In this document: positions 1-8,409 of the stretch, one piece after another
How the letters are laid out: each line of letters opens with the position of its first letter
How positions within the stretch are numbered: the stretch's first letter is position 1
Assembly (NCBI RefSeq): GCF_900114185.1
Contig: NZ_FOSE01000002.1
Span: 187,909 to 251,908 of the forward strand
DNA from: Cellulomonas sp. KH9
GTDB lineage: Bacteria > Actinomycetota > Actinomycetes > Actinomycetales > Cellulomonadaceae
Direction of reading: 5' to 3'
DNA: 64,000 nt
The notes under the pieces: model-generated
Databases searched by the model: none
What the model saw: the letters and a program-made list of their open reading frames with translations, nothing else
What the model was told of the DNA's origin: nothing
Made by a program: the position numbers and the translations under genes

Positions 1-759
1 GTCAAGAACGGTCTCGCCGAGGCCTTCGACGTCGGCCAGGACCAGATCACCAGCGCCTACATCGGCCCCTCGTGGGGGCAGGACGTCTCGCAGAAGGCCG
101 TGACCGGTCTGCTCGTCTTCCTGCTGTTCGTGTCGCTGGTCATGACGGTGTACTTCCGCAACTGGCGGATGGCGGCGGCGGCGATCATCGCCCTGTTCCA
201 CGACCTCATCATTACCGTCGGGATCTACGCGGCCATCGGCTGGGAGGTCACCCCGGCCACTGTCATCGGGTTCCTCACGATCCTCGGGTACTCGATCTAC
301 GACACGGTCGTCGTGTTCGACAAGGTCCGGGAGAACACCGCGGACACGTTGGAGCAGACGCGCTTCACGTACGCCGAGCGGGCCAACCTGGCCGTCAACC
401 AGACCCTCGTCCGGTCGATCAACACCTCGGTCGTCGCGCTCCTGCCGGTCGCGTCGATCCTCGTGATCGGTGCGTTCGTCCTGGGGGCCGGGACGCTGCG
501 GGACATCGCCCTGGCGCTGTTCGTCGGCATGTTCGTCGGGACGTTCTCGTCGATCTTCATCGCCACGCCGCTCGAGGTCACCCTGCGGGAGCGCGAGCCG
601 CGGATCCGTGAGCACACCGCCAAGGTGCTGGCGGCGCGCGCGGGTGGCGACGGCACCCAGGGCGAGGGCGTCACCGCCGGTGCGGTGCACGCGGCCGCGG
701 CGCTGCGGCCGGGCGGCCACCTGGGCCAGGGCGCGCAGCCCCGGCGCAAGGGCCGATGA
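1..759 (+). CDS. secF: Protein translocase subunit SecF (5'-truncated by window edge)
   Basis: These are the last 252 codons of SecF, the RND-type membrane subunit that works with SecD and YajC to drive late steps of Sec export using the proton motive force. The reading frame is open from base 1, so the start, the first membrane helix and part of the extracytoplasmic domain lie outside the window. Five hydrophobic segments are visible, beginning near residue 33, together with the conserved SecD/SecF stretch YSIYDTVVVFDKVREN. A Gly/Arg-rich cytoplasmic tail follows from about residue 200. The stop overlaps the apt start as ATGA, so the two are translationally coupled. secD-secF-apt-rel is the usual actinobacterial order, and secD is expected just upstream. 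Confidence 0.96.
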   Translation, partial: VKNGLAEAFDVGQDQITSAYIGPSWGQDVSQKAVTGLLVFLLFVSLVMTVYFRNWRMAAAAIIALFHDLIITVGIYAAIGWEVTPATVIGFLTILGYSIYDTVVVFDKVRENTADTLEQTRFTYAERANLAVNQTLVRSINTSVVALLPVASILVIGAFVLGAGTLRDIALALFVGMFVGTFSSIFIATPLEVTLREREPRIREHTAKVLAARAGGDGTQGEGVTAGAVHAAAALRPGGHLGQGAQPRRKGR

Positions 760-1334
760 GCGCGCAGCACGACGGGCCGGGCACGGTGCCCGGTCCGTCG
801 GACGACCGGGCCGCGCTGGCGCGCAGGATCGAGGCGCTCATGCGCACGGTCCCGGACTACCCGGAGCCCGGGGTCCTGTTCCGGGACATCATGCCGCTGC
901 TCGCGGACGCCGCCGCGTTCGCGGAGGTCGTCGGGGCGCTGGCCGGCGACGCGCCGGGCCCGGTCGACCTCGTGGCGGGGATGGAGGCACGCGGGTTCCT
1001 GCTGGCCGCGCCGGTGGCGGTCGCCCTGGGTGCCGGTGTCGTCCCCGTCCGCAAGGTCGGCAAGCTGCCCGGACCCGTCGCGTCCCAGTCGTACGCGCTC
1101 GAGTACGGGACGGCCGCGGTCGAGGTGCAGCCGTTCACCATTCCCGACGGTGCGCGTGTGCTCGTCGTCGACGACGTCCTGGCGACCGGCGGCACGGCGG
1201 CAGCCACCGTCGAGCTGCTGGAGTCCTGTGGCGCCACCGTCGTGGGCCTGAGCTTCCTCGTGGAGCTCGAGGCGCTGGGCGGGCGGGCGCAGCTGCCCGG
1301 GCGGTTCGTCGACGCGTTGCTGACCGTCGACTGA
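756..1334 (+). CDS. apt: Adenine phosphoribosyltransferase
   Basis: This 192-residue cytoplasmic enzyme salvages adenine by joining it to PRPP to give AMP and pyrophosphate. The PRPP-binding signature VLVVDDVLATGGT is clear at about residues 135-147. The family's N-terminal DYPEPGVLFRDIMPLL and the MEARGFLLAAPVA loop are also present. Length is normal for the family, with a short extra N-terminal tail before the DYPEPG motif. The ATG overlaps the secF stop by 4 bases, so it is expected to be cotranscribed with secDF. The rel gene follows after 111 bases behind its own -10 element. Confidence 0.96.
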   Translation: MSAQHDGPGTVPGPSDDRAALARRIEALMRTVPDYPEPGVLFRDIMPLLADAAAFAEVVGALAGDAPGPVDLVAGMEARGFLLAAPVAVALGAGVVPVRKVGKLPGPVASQSYALEYGTAAVEVQPFTIPDGARVLVVDDVLATGGTAAATVELLESCGATVVGLSFLVELEALGGRAQLPGRFVDALLTVD

Positions 1335-1410
1335 CGGCCCGCGACGCCGACGGGGCGCACACCCCGGGGGCGACGCAGCGCACGGTGCCGGGCCGGACGT
1401 GTCGCGGCCG

Positions 1411-1416
1411 TAGAAT
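1411..1416 (+). promoter_or_regulatory. Candidate -10 element of rel
   Basis: TAGAAT lies 29 bases before the rel ATG and fits the actinobacterial TAnnnT -10 consensus. Transcription would start near 1424 and leave a short leader. An AAGGGGG ribosome binding site follows at about 1430. No good -35 hexamer is visible. This suggests rel has a promoter independent of secF-apt. Confidence 0.5.
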
Positions 1417-1445
1417 CGAGCGACCACGGAAGGGGGTGCGGGCGG

Positions 1446-3842
1446 ATGTCGGAGAAGGTCGGAGCAGGGGCCGAGCCGGTCAGCTCGCCCGTCCCCGCCG
1501 TGCCCGGACCGGCCTCGGGCCCCGGGCCCGCGGTCACGACGCCCGGTAGCGGCACGCCCGAGGTGGACGCCGCGCAGGGGTCCACCGGCCGGGTCCGTGC
1601 CCGCCTGGCGCGGCTGTCGGGGCGGTCGGCCTCGGCGCACCCGGCGCTCGAGCCGGTGCTGCACGCGCTGCGCACGAACCACCCCAAGGCCGACCTGTCG
1701 GTGATCGAGCAGGCCTACGTGGTGGCCGAGCATGCCCACCGCGGCCAGCTGCGCAAGAGCGGCGACCCGTACATCACCCACCCCGTCGCCGTCGCGACGA
1801 TCCTCGCCGACCTCGGCATGACCCCGTCGACCATCGTGGCGGCGCTGCTGCACGACACCGTCGAGGACACCGACTACTCCCTGGACCAGCTGCGGCACGA
1901 CTTCGGGCCCGAGGTCGCGATGCTGGTCGACGGCGTGACCAAGCTGGACAAGGTCGCGTACGGGGACGCCGCGCAGGCGGAGACGGTCCGCAAGATGGTC
2001 GTCGCGATGTCGCGCGACATCCGGGTGCTCGTCATCAAGCTGGCGGACCGGCTGCACAACGCCCGCACGTGGAAGTTCGTCTCCGCGGCGTCGGCCGAGA
2101 AGAAGGCTCGCGAGACCCTCGAGATCTACGCGCCGCTCGCGCACCGGCTCGGCATGAACACCATCAAGTGGGAGCTCGAGGACCTGTCCTTCGCGACGCT
2201 CTACCCCAAGGTGTACGACGAGATCGTGCACCTCGTCGCCGAGCGCGCCCCGGCCCGCGAGGAGTACCTGGCCACGGTCCGTGAGCAGGTCGGCGCCGAC
2301 CTGCGCACCGCCCGCATCAAGGCGACGGTGACGGGCAGGCCCAAGCACTACTACTCGATCTACCAGAAGATGATCGTGCGCGGCCGTGAGTTCGCGGACA
2401 TCTACGACCTGGTGGGCGTGCGCGTCCTCGTCGACACGGTCCGCGACTGCTACGCGGCGCTCGGTGCGCTGCACGCGCGGTGGAACCCGGTGCCCGGCCG
2501 GTTCAAGGACTACATCGCGATGCCCAAGTTCAACCTGTACCAGTCGCTGCACACCACGGTGATCGGTCCCGGGGGCAAGCCGGTCGAGATCCAGATCCGC
2601 ACGCACGACATGCACCGGCGCGCGGAGTACGGCGTGGCGGCCCACTGGAAGTACAAGGAGACCGCCAAGAGCGGCGGGCCGCAGGACGCCGCCGGCAACG
2701 ACATGACGTGGCTGCGTCAGCTCGTCGACTGGCAGCGCGAGACGGCCGACCCCACGGAGTTCCTCGACCTGCTGCGCGACGAGATCGCCGGGGCCGAGGT
2801 GTACGTCTTCACGCCCAAGGGCGACGTCCAGGCGCTGCCCGCGGGTTCCACGCCCGTCGACTTCGCCTACGCGGTGCACACCGAGGTCGGCCACCGCACC
2901 ATGGGCGCGCGGGTCAACGGACGCCTCGTGCCGCTCGACTCCACGCTGGAGAACGGGGACGTCGTCGAGGTCTTCACGTCGAAGTCCGAGACGGCCGGGC
3001 CCAGCCGCGACTGGCTCGCGTTCGTCAAGAGCCCCCGCGCGCGCAACAAGATCCGCCAGTGGTTCACCAAGGAGCGCCGCGAGGAGGCGATCGAGCAGGG
3101 CAAGGACGCCATCGCCAAGGCGATGCGCAAGCAGAACCTGCCGATCCAGCGGCTCATGTCGCACGAGGCGCTCGTCGCGCTGGCGCACGAGATGCGCTAC
3201 GCGGACGTCTCGGCGCTCTACGCGGCGGTCGGTGAGGGACAGGCGTCGGCCACGTCGGTGGTGCAGCGCCTCGTGCACTCGCTCGGGGGTGAACCGGCAC
3301 AGGAGGAGGACCTCGCCGAGGCGGCGCGACCCGGGTCGACCGCGCGGCGCGTGCGTACGGGCGACCCCGGTGTGGTCGTCAAGGGCGTCGAGGACGTGTG
3401 GGTCAAGCTCGCCAAGTGCTGCACGCCCGTGCCCGGTGACGAGATCATCGGGTTCGTCACGCGGGGCGCCGGCGTCTCCGTGCACCGCACGGACTGCCTG
3501 AACGTCGAGGGCCTGCGACGCCAGCCGGAGCGCATCGTCGAGGTGGAGTGGACGCACACCAGCTCCCAGCTCTTCCTCGTGCAGATCCAGGTCGAGGCGC
3601 TCGACCGCAGCCGGCTGCTGTCGGACGTCACGCGCGTGCTGTCCGACCACCACGTGAACATCCTGTCGGCCTCCGTGTCGACGTCCCGCGACCGGGTCGC
3701 GTTGTCACGGTTCGTGTTCGAGATGGCCGAGCCGTCGCACCTCGCGTCGGTGCTGGCCGCGGTGCGCAAGGTCGAGGGCGTCTTCGACGTGTACCGGGTG
3801 ACCGGGTCCCGCGGGGCCGAGGAGCCGGCCATCCGCGCCTGA
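1446..3842 (+). CDS. rel: Bifunctional (p)ppGpp synthetase/hydrolase Rel
   Basis: This 798-residue stringent-response enzyme makes (p)ppGpp from ATP and GTP/GDP on starved ribosomes and also degrades it. Domains in order are a Pro/Gly-rich N-terminal extension of about 65 residues, an HD hydrolase with the metal pair H136-D137 in [11 protein letters not shown], a synthetase with [13 protein letters not shown], a TGS domain starting near residue 450 ([14 protein letters not shown]), a zinc-finger/helical region with a CC pair (KCCTPVPGD), and a C-terminal ACT domain. The synthetase carries RFKD at about residues 351-354. This RxKD form is typical of bifunctional Rel enzymes, whereas monofunctional RelA has ExDD. 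The intact HD site agrees with a dual-activity enzyme. It lies downstream of apt, the normal actinobacterial position. Confidence 0.97.
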   Translation: MSEKVGAGAEPVSSPVPAVPGPASGPGPAVTTPGSGTPEVDAAQGSTGRVRARLARLSGRSASAHPALEPVLHALRTNHPKADLSVIEQAYVVAEHAHRGQLRKSGDPYITHPVAVATILADLGMTPSTIVAALLHDTVEDTDYSLDQLRHDFGPEVAMLVDGVTKLDKVAYGDAAQAETVRKMVVAMSRDIRVLVIKLADRLHNARTWKFVSAASAEKKARETLEIYAPLAHRLGMNTIKWELEDLSFATLYPKVYDEIVHLVAERAPAREEYLATVREQVGADLRTARIKATVTGRPKHYYSIYQKMIVRGREFADIYDLVGVRVLVDTVRDCYAALGALHARWNPVPGRFKDYIAMPKFNLYQSLHTTVIGPGGKPVEIQIRTHDMHRRAEYGVAAHWKYKETAKSGGPQDAAGNDMTWLRQLVDWQRETADPTEFLDLLRDEIAGAEVYVFTPKGDVQALPAGSTPVDFAYAVHTEVGHRTMGARVNGRLVPLDSTLENGDVVEVFTSKSETAGPSRDWLAFVKSPRARNKIRQWFTKERREEAIEQGKDAIAKAMRKQNLPIQRLMSHEALVALAHEMRYADVSALYAAVGEGQASATSVVQRLVHSLGGEPAQEEDLAEAARPGSTARRVRTGDPGVVVKGVEDVWVKLAKCCTPVPGDEIIGFVTRGAGVSVHRTDCLNVEGLRRQPERIVEVEWTHTSSQLFLVQIQVEALDRSRLLSDVTRVLSDHHVNILSASVSTSRDRVALSRFVFEMAEPSHLASVLAAVRKVEGVFDVYRVTGSRGAEEPAIRA

Positions 3843-3911
3843 CGCGTCACGTCGGTCGTCCGCGCCGGACGCGTCCGTCGGTCGGCCGCGTCTTCCGACG
3901 GCGTGGCGGCG

Positions 3912-4658
3912 TCAGACGAGCCGCAGGGTGCGGCGTGCGCGCCGCACCCCGCGCCCGCCGGCGTGCGCCTCGAGGCGGTGCAGCGCGGCGGCCGGGTCCA
4001 GGCCCACCGGCCGCAGCCGGCGCAGCACTCGCAGCGCGTCCTCGGTCGGGAGCCACCGAGCGACGTCCACGGCGGTGCGCAGCACGGTGGTGACGCGCAC
4101 CCCACCGACGTCCACGACGTCGGTGTCCGTCAGGTCGGCCTCGGCCGTCGTGCGACCCGGATGGGGATCCGGTCGCCGCGCCCCGGACCGCACCAGCACC
4201 GTGACACGGCCGGGCGGTGGGCCGCCCGCGTGCACCCACGCGGCCGCCTCACGGCCGACGGCTCCGCGCGCCGGCACGAGCGCGGCGAACGCCGCCGCGC
4301 GCACGGCGGGGTGCACGGGGACGTCGGGCGCTGCGTCGGCGGCTGCTGCGTCGCCGAGCGATGGACCGTCGAGCGCCGCGTCGTCGTGCGCTATGACGTC
4401 GAGAGCAGGGACGTCGAGAGCAGGGACGTCGAGAGCTGTGGTGTCGCGTGCGGTGCGGTCGACGACGCGGGCGGTGTCCCGCCACAGCGGGGCGAGCACA
4501 CCGTCGAGGTGCAGCCCTGTCCACGCCGAGGCCGGCACGTCGTCACGGCGCACGACCAGCGGTGCCGGCGGGGGAGTGCCGGGCCGCAGCCGGCGCAGGG
4601 CCCCGGGGCCCGGGACGTCGAGCGGAGAGGTCACGAACGCCAGGATGCCCGCCCTCAC
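3912..4658 (-). CDS. AbiEi-like antitoxin-family protein, short form without partner
   Basis: This 248-residue hypothetical protein has a middle and end resembling actinobacterial AbiEi-family/DUF559-type proteins: a region like RVTVLVRSGARRP, then VTTVLRTAVDVARWLP and a helical tail ending in RRARRTLRLV. Related proteins usually continue into a nuclease-like C-terminal domain, but this one stops just there, so it looks like a short or truncated version. No toxin-like gene adjoins it. Residues 74-88 carry a repeated LDVPA motif encoded by three copies of a 15-bp DNA repeat. The assigned GTG at 4658 lies inside the loop of a strong hairpin, so the GTG at 4634 (VTSPLDVPG) is an equally good start. 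It converges with rel. Function is unknown; the family assignment comes from motif memory only. Confidence 0.6.
   Translation of the reverse strand: MRAGILAFVTSPLDVPGPGALRRLRPGTPPPAPLVVRRDDVPASAWTGLHLDGVLAPLWRDTARVVDRTARDTTALDVPALDVPALDVIAHDDAALDGPSLGDAAAADAAPDVPVHPAVRAAAFAALVPARGAVGREAAAWVHAGGPPPGRVTVLVRSGARRPDPHPGRTTAEADLTDTDVVDVGGVRVTTVLRTAVDVARWLPTEDALRVLRRLRPVGLDPAAALHRLEAHAGGRGVRRARRTLRLV
4395..4439 (+). repeat. Three tandem 15-bp units in the AbiEi-like gene
   Basis: The unit GACGTCGAGAGCAGG occurs at 4395-4409 and 4410-4424, with a variant copy at 4425-4439. On the minus strand it encodes repeated ALDVP. Because 15 is a multiple of three, copy-number change would keep the frame. Confidence 0.85.
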
Positions 4659-4687
4659 CCCCTGTCGGGATGGGGACGGGCATCCTG
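4641..4687 (-). terminator. Inverted repeat downstream of the DUF349 gene
   Basis: Perfect 11-base arms CAGGATGCCCG (4641-4651) and CGGGCATCCTG (4677-4687) enclose a loop that can itself pair CCCC with GGGG. It lies just past the DUF349 stop in the direction of minus-strand transcription, so a transcription terminator is the simplest reading. It also overlaps the proposed 4658 start of the next gene, which argues for the later start at 4634. No U-tract follows. Confidence 0.55.
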
Positions 4688-4706
4688 TGGACGGACGGGT
4701 CGTGCG

Positions 4707-6617
4707 TCAGCCGCGGGCGTCCTGCGCGGCGCGCTGGACCTGCTCCAGCCACGCGCGTCGGGCGTCGAGCGCGGCCTGGGCCTCGCTCACGCGGCGCTTG
4801 TCGCCCGCGGCGCGCGCGGCCTCGAGGTCCGCCTCGAGCCCGGCGATCGCCTGCTCCAGCTGGGCTGCGGCGCCCTCGGCCCGCGCGCGGGTCTCGGGGT
4901 TGCCACGACGCCACTGCGCGGAGTCCGCGTCACGGACCGCGCTCTCGACGGCGCGCAGCCGGCCCTCGACCCGCTGCAGGTCGGCGCGCGGCACCTTGCC
5001 GGCGGCGTCCCAGCGGTCCTGGATGGACCGCAGCGCCGCCTTCGTGGCGCCCAGGTCACGGATGGGCAGGAGCGCCTCCGCCTCGACGAGCAGGGCCTCC
5101 TTCACCTCGAGGTTCGCCCGGAACTCGGCGTCGACGGCCTCGTTGGCGGCGTCCCGCGCGGCGAAGAACGCGTCCTGTGCGGTCCGGAACCGGGCCCACA
5201 GCGCGTCGTCGACCTGGCGGTTGGCGCGCCCGGCGGCCTTCCAGCGGGTCATGAGGTCACGGAACGCGGCGGACGTGGCGCCCCAGTCGGTGCTGGACGC
5301 CAGGCGCTCCGCCTCGGCGACCAGCTGCTCCTTGACGCCCTTCGCCTCGGCGTTGCGCGCCTCGAGCTCGGCGAAGAAGTGCCGCCGCTCCCGGTCGAAC
5401 GTGGTCCGCGCGTGGCTGAACCGCTTCCAGAGTGACTCCTCCGTGGGCCGGTCGATGCGCGGTCCGGAGCGCTGGGCGTCCTTCCACTGGTCCAGCAGGG
5501 AGCGCAGCTGCTCACCGGCGGGACGCCACTGGATGCGCGCAGGGTCGGTCGCCGCGATCTTCTCGGCCTGCTCGACGATCTGCGTGCGGGCCGCCACCGC
5601 GGCCTCGCGCGCGGCGGCGCGCTCCGCGTCCGCCTGGGCACGACGCTCGGCGGCGCGTGCGCGCAGCCCTTCCAGGCGTGCCCGCAGGCCGTCGAGGTCG
5701 CCGACGGCGGCAGGCTCGGCGAGCTCCTCGGTGAGGCGCGCGAGCGTCTGGTCGATCTCCTTGACGGACAGGTCCGTCGCGGACAGCCGGGCGTCGAACA
5801 GCGCGACCTTGGCCTGCAGGTCCAGGAACCGGCGTACGTACAGCGCGAGGGCCTCCGGCGCGCTCGCGCCGGGGAACTGCCCGACGACGCGCTCGCCCGC
5901 GGCCTCGACCACGTGCACCGTGCCGTCCTCGTCCACCCGGCCGAAGGTCGCGGCCCGCGCGGCCTCGGCCTCCTCGTCCGGCGTGGGAACGGGGACCGCA
6001 GGCGCGGTCGGGGTGGCGGGGCCGCCGGGACGCGGCGGCCGCGGGCCGGGACGCATCGCCGCGGGAGTCGGTCGCGGGCGACCCGGGCGGTCGCCGGGGG
6101 CCGGCGCGGGCGTGGCGGGCTGCTCGGACGCGGCGTCCACCGCGGCGACCTCGGCCGGTGCGGTCTCCGCAGCCGGCGTCGTCTCCTCGGCGGGCACGGC
6201 CTCCTCGGCGGGCACGGCCTCGTCGGCGGGCGCGGCCTCGACCGGTGCGGTCTCCTCGACCGGTGCGGTCTCCTCGACCGGTGCGGTGTCCTCGACCGGT
6301 GCGGTGTCCTCGACCGGTGCGGTGTCCTCGACCGGTGCCGACCCTGCCGGAGCCTCGTCCGCGGCGGCGCCGACCTCGGCGTCCGTCACGGCGCTCCCGG
6401 TGGCGTCGCTCGCCGGGACCTCGACCTCGGCCGGCGGCTCGGAGGTGACGTCCTGCGCGGCGTCCTCGGCCGGTGTCTCCGGCGCAGCGGTGGTGTCCTC
6501 GGTGGCAGGCTCGCCCGCCGGCGCGTCGGGAGTCGCCCCGACGGTCGTCGGGTCGCCCGCGAGGGGGGGAGCCTGCTCGGCGTCGTCCGCGGACGGCGTC
6601 GTGGGGTGCTCGGTCAC
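4707..6617 (-). CDS. DUF349 domain-containing protein with repetitive acidic N-terminus
   Basis: This 636-residue cytoplasmic protein has two parts. Residues 1 to about 200 are a low-complexity acidic Ala/Glu/Pro/Thr region containing hexapeptide repeats (TAPVEE/D and VPAEEA), and then a Pro/Arg-rich linker. The remainder is alpha-helical, with repeated DUF349 units recognisable by W-K-A-A-G-R and W-D-A-A-G-K type motifs (for example TRWKAAGRANRQVDDALW and RWDAAGKVPRADL). DUF349 proteins are common in actinobacteria and their biochemical role is not established. The GTG start overlaps the stop of the upstream cyclophilin gene by 4 bases, so the two form a small minus-strand operon. A hairpin follows the stop. 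Confidence 0.9.
   Translation of the reverse strand: MTEHPTTPSADDAEQAPPLAGDPTTVGATPDAPAGEPATEDTTAAPETPAEDAAQDVTSEPPAEVEVPASDATGSAVTDAEVGAAADEAPAGSAPVEDTAPVEDTAPVEDTAPVEETAPVEETAPVEAAPADEAVPAEEAVPAEETTPAAETAPAEVAAVDAASEQPATPAPAPGDRPGRPRPTPAAMRPGPRPPRPGGPATPTAPAVPVPTPDEEAEAARAATFGRVDEDGTVHVVEAAGERVVGQFPGASAPEALALYVRRFLDLQAKVALFDARLSATDLSVKEIDQTLARLTEELAEPAAVGDLDGLRARLEGLRARAAERRAQADAERAAAREAAVAARTQIVEQAEKIAATDPARIQWRPAGEQLRSLLDQWKDAQRSGPRIDRPTEESLWKRFSHARTTFDRERRHFFAELEARNAEAKGVKEQLVAEAERLASSTDWGATSAAFRDLMTRWKAAGRANRQVDDALWARFRTAQDAFFAARDAANEAVDAEFRANLEVKEALLVEAEALLPIRDLGATKAALRSIQDRWDAAGKVPRADLQRVEGRLRAVESAVRDADSAQWRRGNPETRARAEGAAAQLEQAIAGLEADLEAARAAGDKRRVSEAQAALDARRAWLEQVQRAAQDARG
6184..6345 (+). 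repeat. Minisatellite: nine 18-bp units in the DUF349 gene
   Basis: An uninterrupted 18-base periodicity runs through this stretch. Three units of the TCCTCGGCGGGCACGGCC type (6184-6237) are followed by six units of the TCGACCGGTGCGGTSTCC type, the last one diverged (6238-6345). On the minus strand each unit encodes a hexapeptide, so unit gain or loss preserves the frame. The near-identity of neighbouring units points to recent slippage or unequal recombination. Confidence 0.9.
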
Positions 6618-7384
6618 TGGATCTCCACTCCCTCGATGGTGACGTCGGAGACCGGACGTTCGGTGCCGTCCTGGGTCCCCGCGTCAGCGATGGCCTGCAC
6701 CACGTCCAGACCGGACGTGATGTGGCCGAACACGGTGTAGCCACCCGCCGCGTCGGACGGGATCTGCGAGTCCTCGTAGACGAGGAAGAACTGGGAGCCC
6801 ATCGACTCGGCGTCGCCGCCGACGCGGGCCATCGCGATGGTGCCGGCGGGGTACACGTCGTCGGCGGGCGCGTTCTCCACCGGCCCCCACGAGTATCCCG
6901 GGCCGCCCATGCCGGTGGCCGTCGGGTCGCCGCACTGCAGCACGTGGATGCCCTGCGTCACGAGCCGGTGGCACAGCGTGCCGTCGAAGTACCCCTCGTC
7001 GGCGAGCGTCACGAAGTTCGCGACGGCCTGCGGCGCGGCCGCGCCGTCGAGCTCGACGCCGATCTCACCGGCGGAGGTGCTCAGCGTCCCGGACCAGGTG
7101 CGCGCCTCGGCCAGCGCCGCGTCGGGCGCGACGCCGCCGTTGCCCGTCCGGGCGGGGAAGGTCGCGGGGGCGGAGGGTGCGTCCTGCGGTGCGGCCGACG
7201 TCGGCGCGTCGTCGCGCGTCAGACCGACGACGGCCACCGTCCCCAGGCCGAGCGCCAGCGCGCCGGCCACGCCGCCGGCGACGACGCGGGCGCGCCTCTG
7301 GCGCGCGCGCTGCGCCTCGAGCATGCGCGCGTGCTGCTTCTCCTGCCGACGGCGCTCCTGCTCGCGCTCGCGCTTCGAAGACAC
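6614..7384 (-). CDS. Peptidyl-prolyl cis-trans isomerase, cyclophilin type, membrane-anchored
   Basis: This 256-residue protein has a highly charged cytoplasmic N-terminus (SSKREREQERRRQEKQ), one hydrophobic segment at about residues 35-58, and an extracytoplasmic cyclophilin domain. The domain shows FVTLADEGYFDGTLCHRLV and the MARVGGDAESMGSQFFLVY active-site region, so it probably assists folding of exported proteins by proline isomerisation. The start is GTG at 7384, supported by a good ribosome binding site (GAGGGAGAA) a few bases upstream. It is the first gene of the minus-strand pair with the DUF349 gene and is divergent from the MBL gene. A possible -10 (TAGACT on the minus strand at 7485-7490) would give a leader of roughly 90 bases. 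Confidence 0.93.
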   Translation of the reverse strand: MSSKREREQERRRQEKQHARMLEAQRARQRRARVVAGGVAGALALGLGTVAVVGLTRDDAPTSAAPQDAPSAPATFPARTGNGGVAPDAALAEARTWSGTLSTSAGEIGVELDGAAAPQAVANFVTLADEGYFDGTLCHRLVTQGIHVLQCGDPTATGMGGPGYSWGPVENAPADDVYPAGTIAMARVGGDAESMGSQFFLVYEDSQIPSDAAGGYTVFGHITSGLDVVQAIADAGTQDGTERPVSDVTIEGVEIQ

Positions 7385-7598
7385 CGTTCTCCCTCAGTCT
7401 CGTCGTGCCGCCGGCACGTGCGCGTCGCCGCTGCACCGCTGCCGTCCCACGTGCCACCGCCGCAGACGCGCCGGACCCCGGGACAGTCTAGGCAAGCCCG
7501 GGCCCTCGTCGCGCACGCTGACCACGGCGTGTGGTCCGGTCCTGTGCGCGTCGACGTCAGCCGCGGGTGCCCGTGCAGCGCACGCCGGGGGCCTCGTC

Positions 7599-7604
7599 TA
7601 GCGT
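7599..7604 (+). promoter_or_regulatory. -10 element of a probable leaderless MBL transcript
   Basis: TAGCGT is followed by exactly 7 bases and then the ATG at 7612, with no ribosome binding site between. Transcription would begin at the A of the start codon. The same spacing recurs at several other genes in the window. Confidence 0.5.
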
Positions 7605-7611
7605 GCGGGGC

Positions 7612-8334
7612 ATGCAGATCCTCACGGTGGTCGCGACCGTCTTCGCCGCGCGGTGCTCCGTCCTCGTCGCCCCGGACGGTGACTGCGCGGTCGTCGACCC
7701 GGGCGCCGGCACGGCGGAGCCGGTCCGCGAGCTCGTCGCACGCCACGGGCTGCGGCCCCGCGGCGTGCTCCTCACGCACGGGCACGCGGACCACACGTGG
7801 GACGCGGCCGGGCTGTCCCACGCCTTCGACGTGCCCGTGCTGCTGCACGCCGGGGACGAGTACCGGCTGGCGGACCCGTTCGGCACGCTCGGGGTCCTCG
7901 ACCCGCGCCACGACCCGCGCGGACCGCTCGCCCAGGCCCTGCGAGCCGTCGGTGTCGAGCCCGCCACGTGGCAGCAGCCGCAGCAGGTCCAGCCGTTCGG
8001 TCGCGCGGGGGTGGGCCGGACGGGTGACCTCGACCTCGACCTCGGCGGGGTCCGGGTCGTCGCACGGCACGCCCCCGGCCACACCGAGGGCTCCACGCTC
8101 TACCTCGTCGACGCCGGCGAGGCCGACCCCGTCGTGCTGTCCGGCGACGTGCTGTTCGCCGGCGGCATCGGCCGCACCGACCTGCCGGGCGGCGACGACG
8201 ACGCCATGCTCGCGACCTTGCGCGACGTCGTGGCGGCCCTGCCGCGCGGGTCCCGCGTGCTGCCGGGTCACGGCCCCGCCACCGACGTGGCGACCGAGCT
8301 GGCGACCAACCCGTACCTGCCGCGGCAGCGCTGA
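7612..8334 (+). CDS. MBL-fold metallo-hydrolase (glyoxalase II-like)
   Basis: This 240-residue cytoplasmic hydrolase belongs to the metallo-beta-lactamase superfamily. The di-metal signature THGHADH supplies H56, H58, D60 and H61. Further ligands are in APGHTEGST and the SGDVLFAGGIGRTDLPGGD region, and a final GHGP follows. The pattern resembles hydroxyacylglutathione hydrolase-like proteins that act on thioesters, but the substrate cannot be read from sequence. The ATG at 7612 is preferred because the conserved fold starts there (MQILTVVATVF) and a -10-like hexamer lies 7 bases upstream. This gene next to hisS is a frequent actinobacterial pairing. Confidence 0.92.
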   Translation: MQILTVVATVFAARCSVLVAPDGDCAVVDPGAGTAEPVRELVARHGLRPRGVLLTHGHADHTWDAAGLSHAFDVPVLLHAGDEYRLADPFGTLGVLDPRHDPRGPLAQALRAVGVEPATWQQPQQVQPFGRAGVGRTGDLDLDLGGVRVVARHAPGHTEGSTLYLVDAGEADPVVLSGDVLFAGGIGRTDLPGGDDDAMLATLRDVVAALPRGSRVLPGHGPATDVATELATNPYLPRQR

Positions 8335-8370
8335 CCCTTCCGGGACGCCATCGCCCACGTCCCGGAAGGG
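8335..8370 (+). terminator. Perfect 13-bp hairpin after the MBL gene
   Basis: Arms CCCTTCCGGGACG (8335-8347) and CGTCCCGGAAGGG (8358-8370) are exact complements around a 10-base loop, starting immediately after the stop codon. No U-tract follows, which is common for actinobacterial hairpin terminators. It separates the MBL gene from hisS. Confidence 0.7.
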
Positions 8371-8409
8371 GTGCGGGACCGGGCGCCGCGTTCTGGGATC
8401 ATCGTGCCC

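Noticed and set aside
297..3653. Very long open frame antisense to secF, apt and rel
   Set aside because: It is Arg/Val/His-rich with no recognisable domain, and runs opposite well-supported genes. In high-GC DNA the antisense frame lacks stops by composition.
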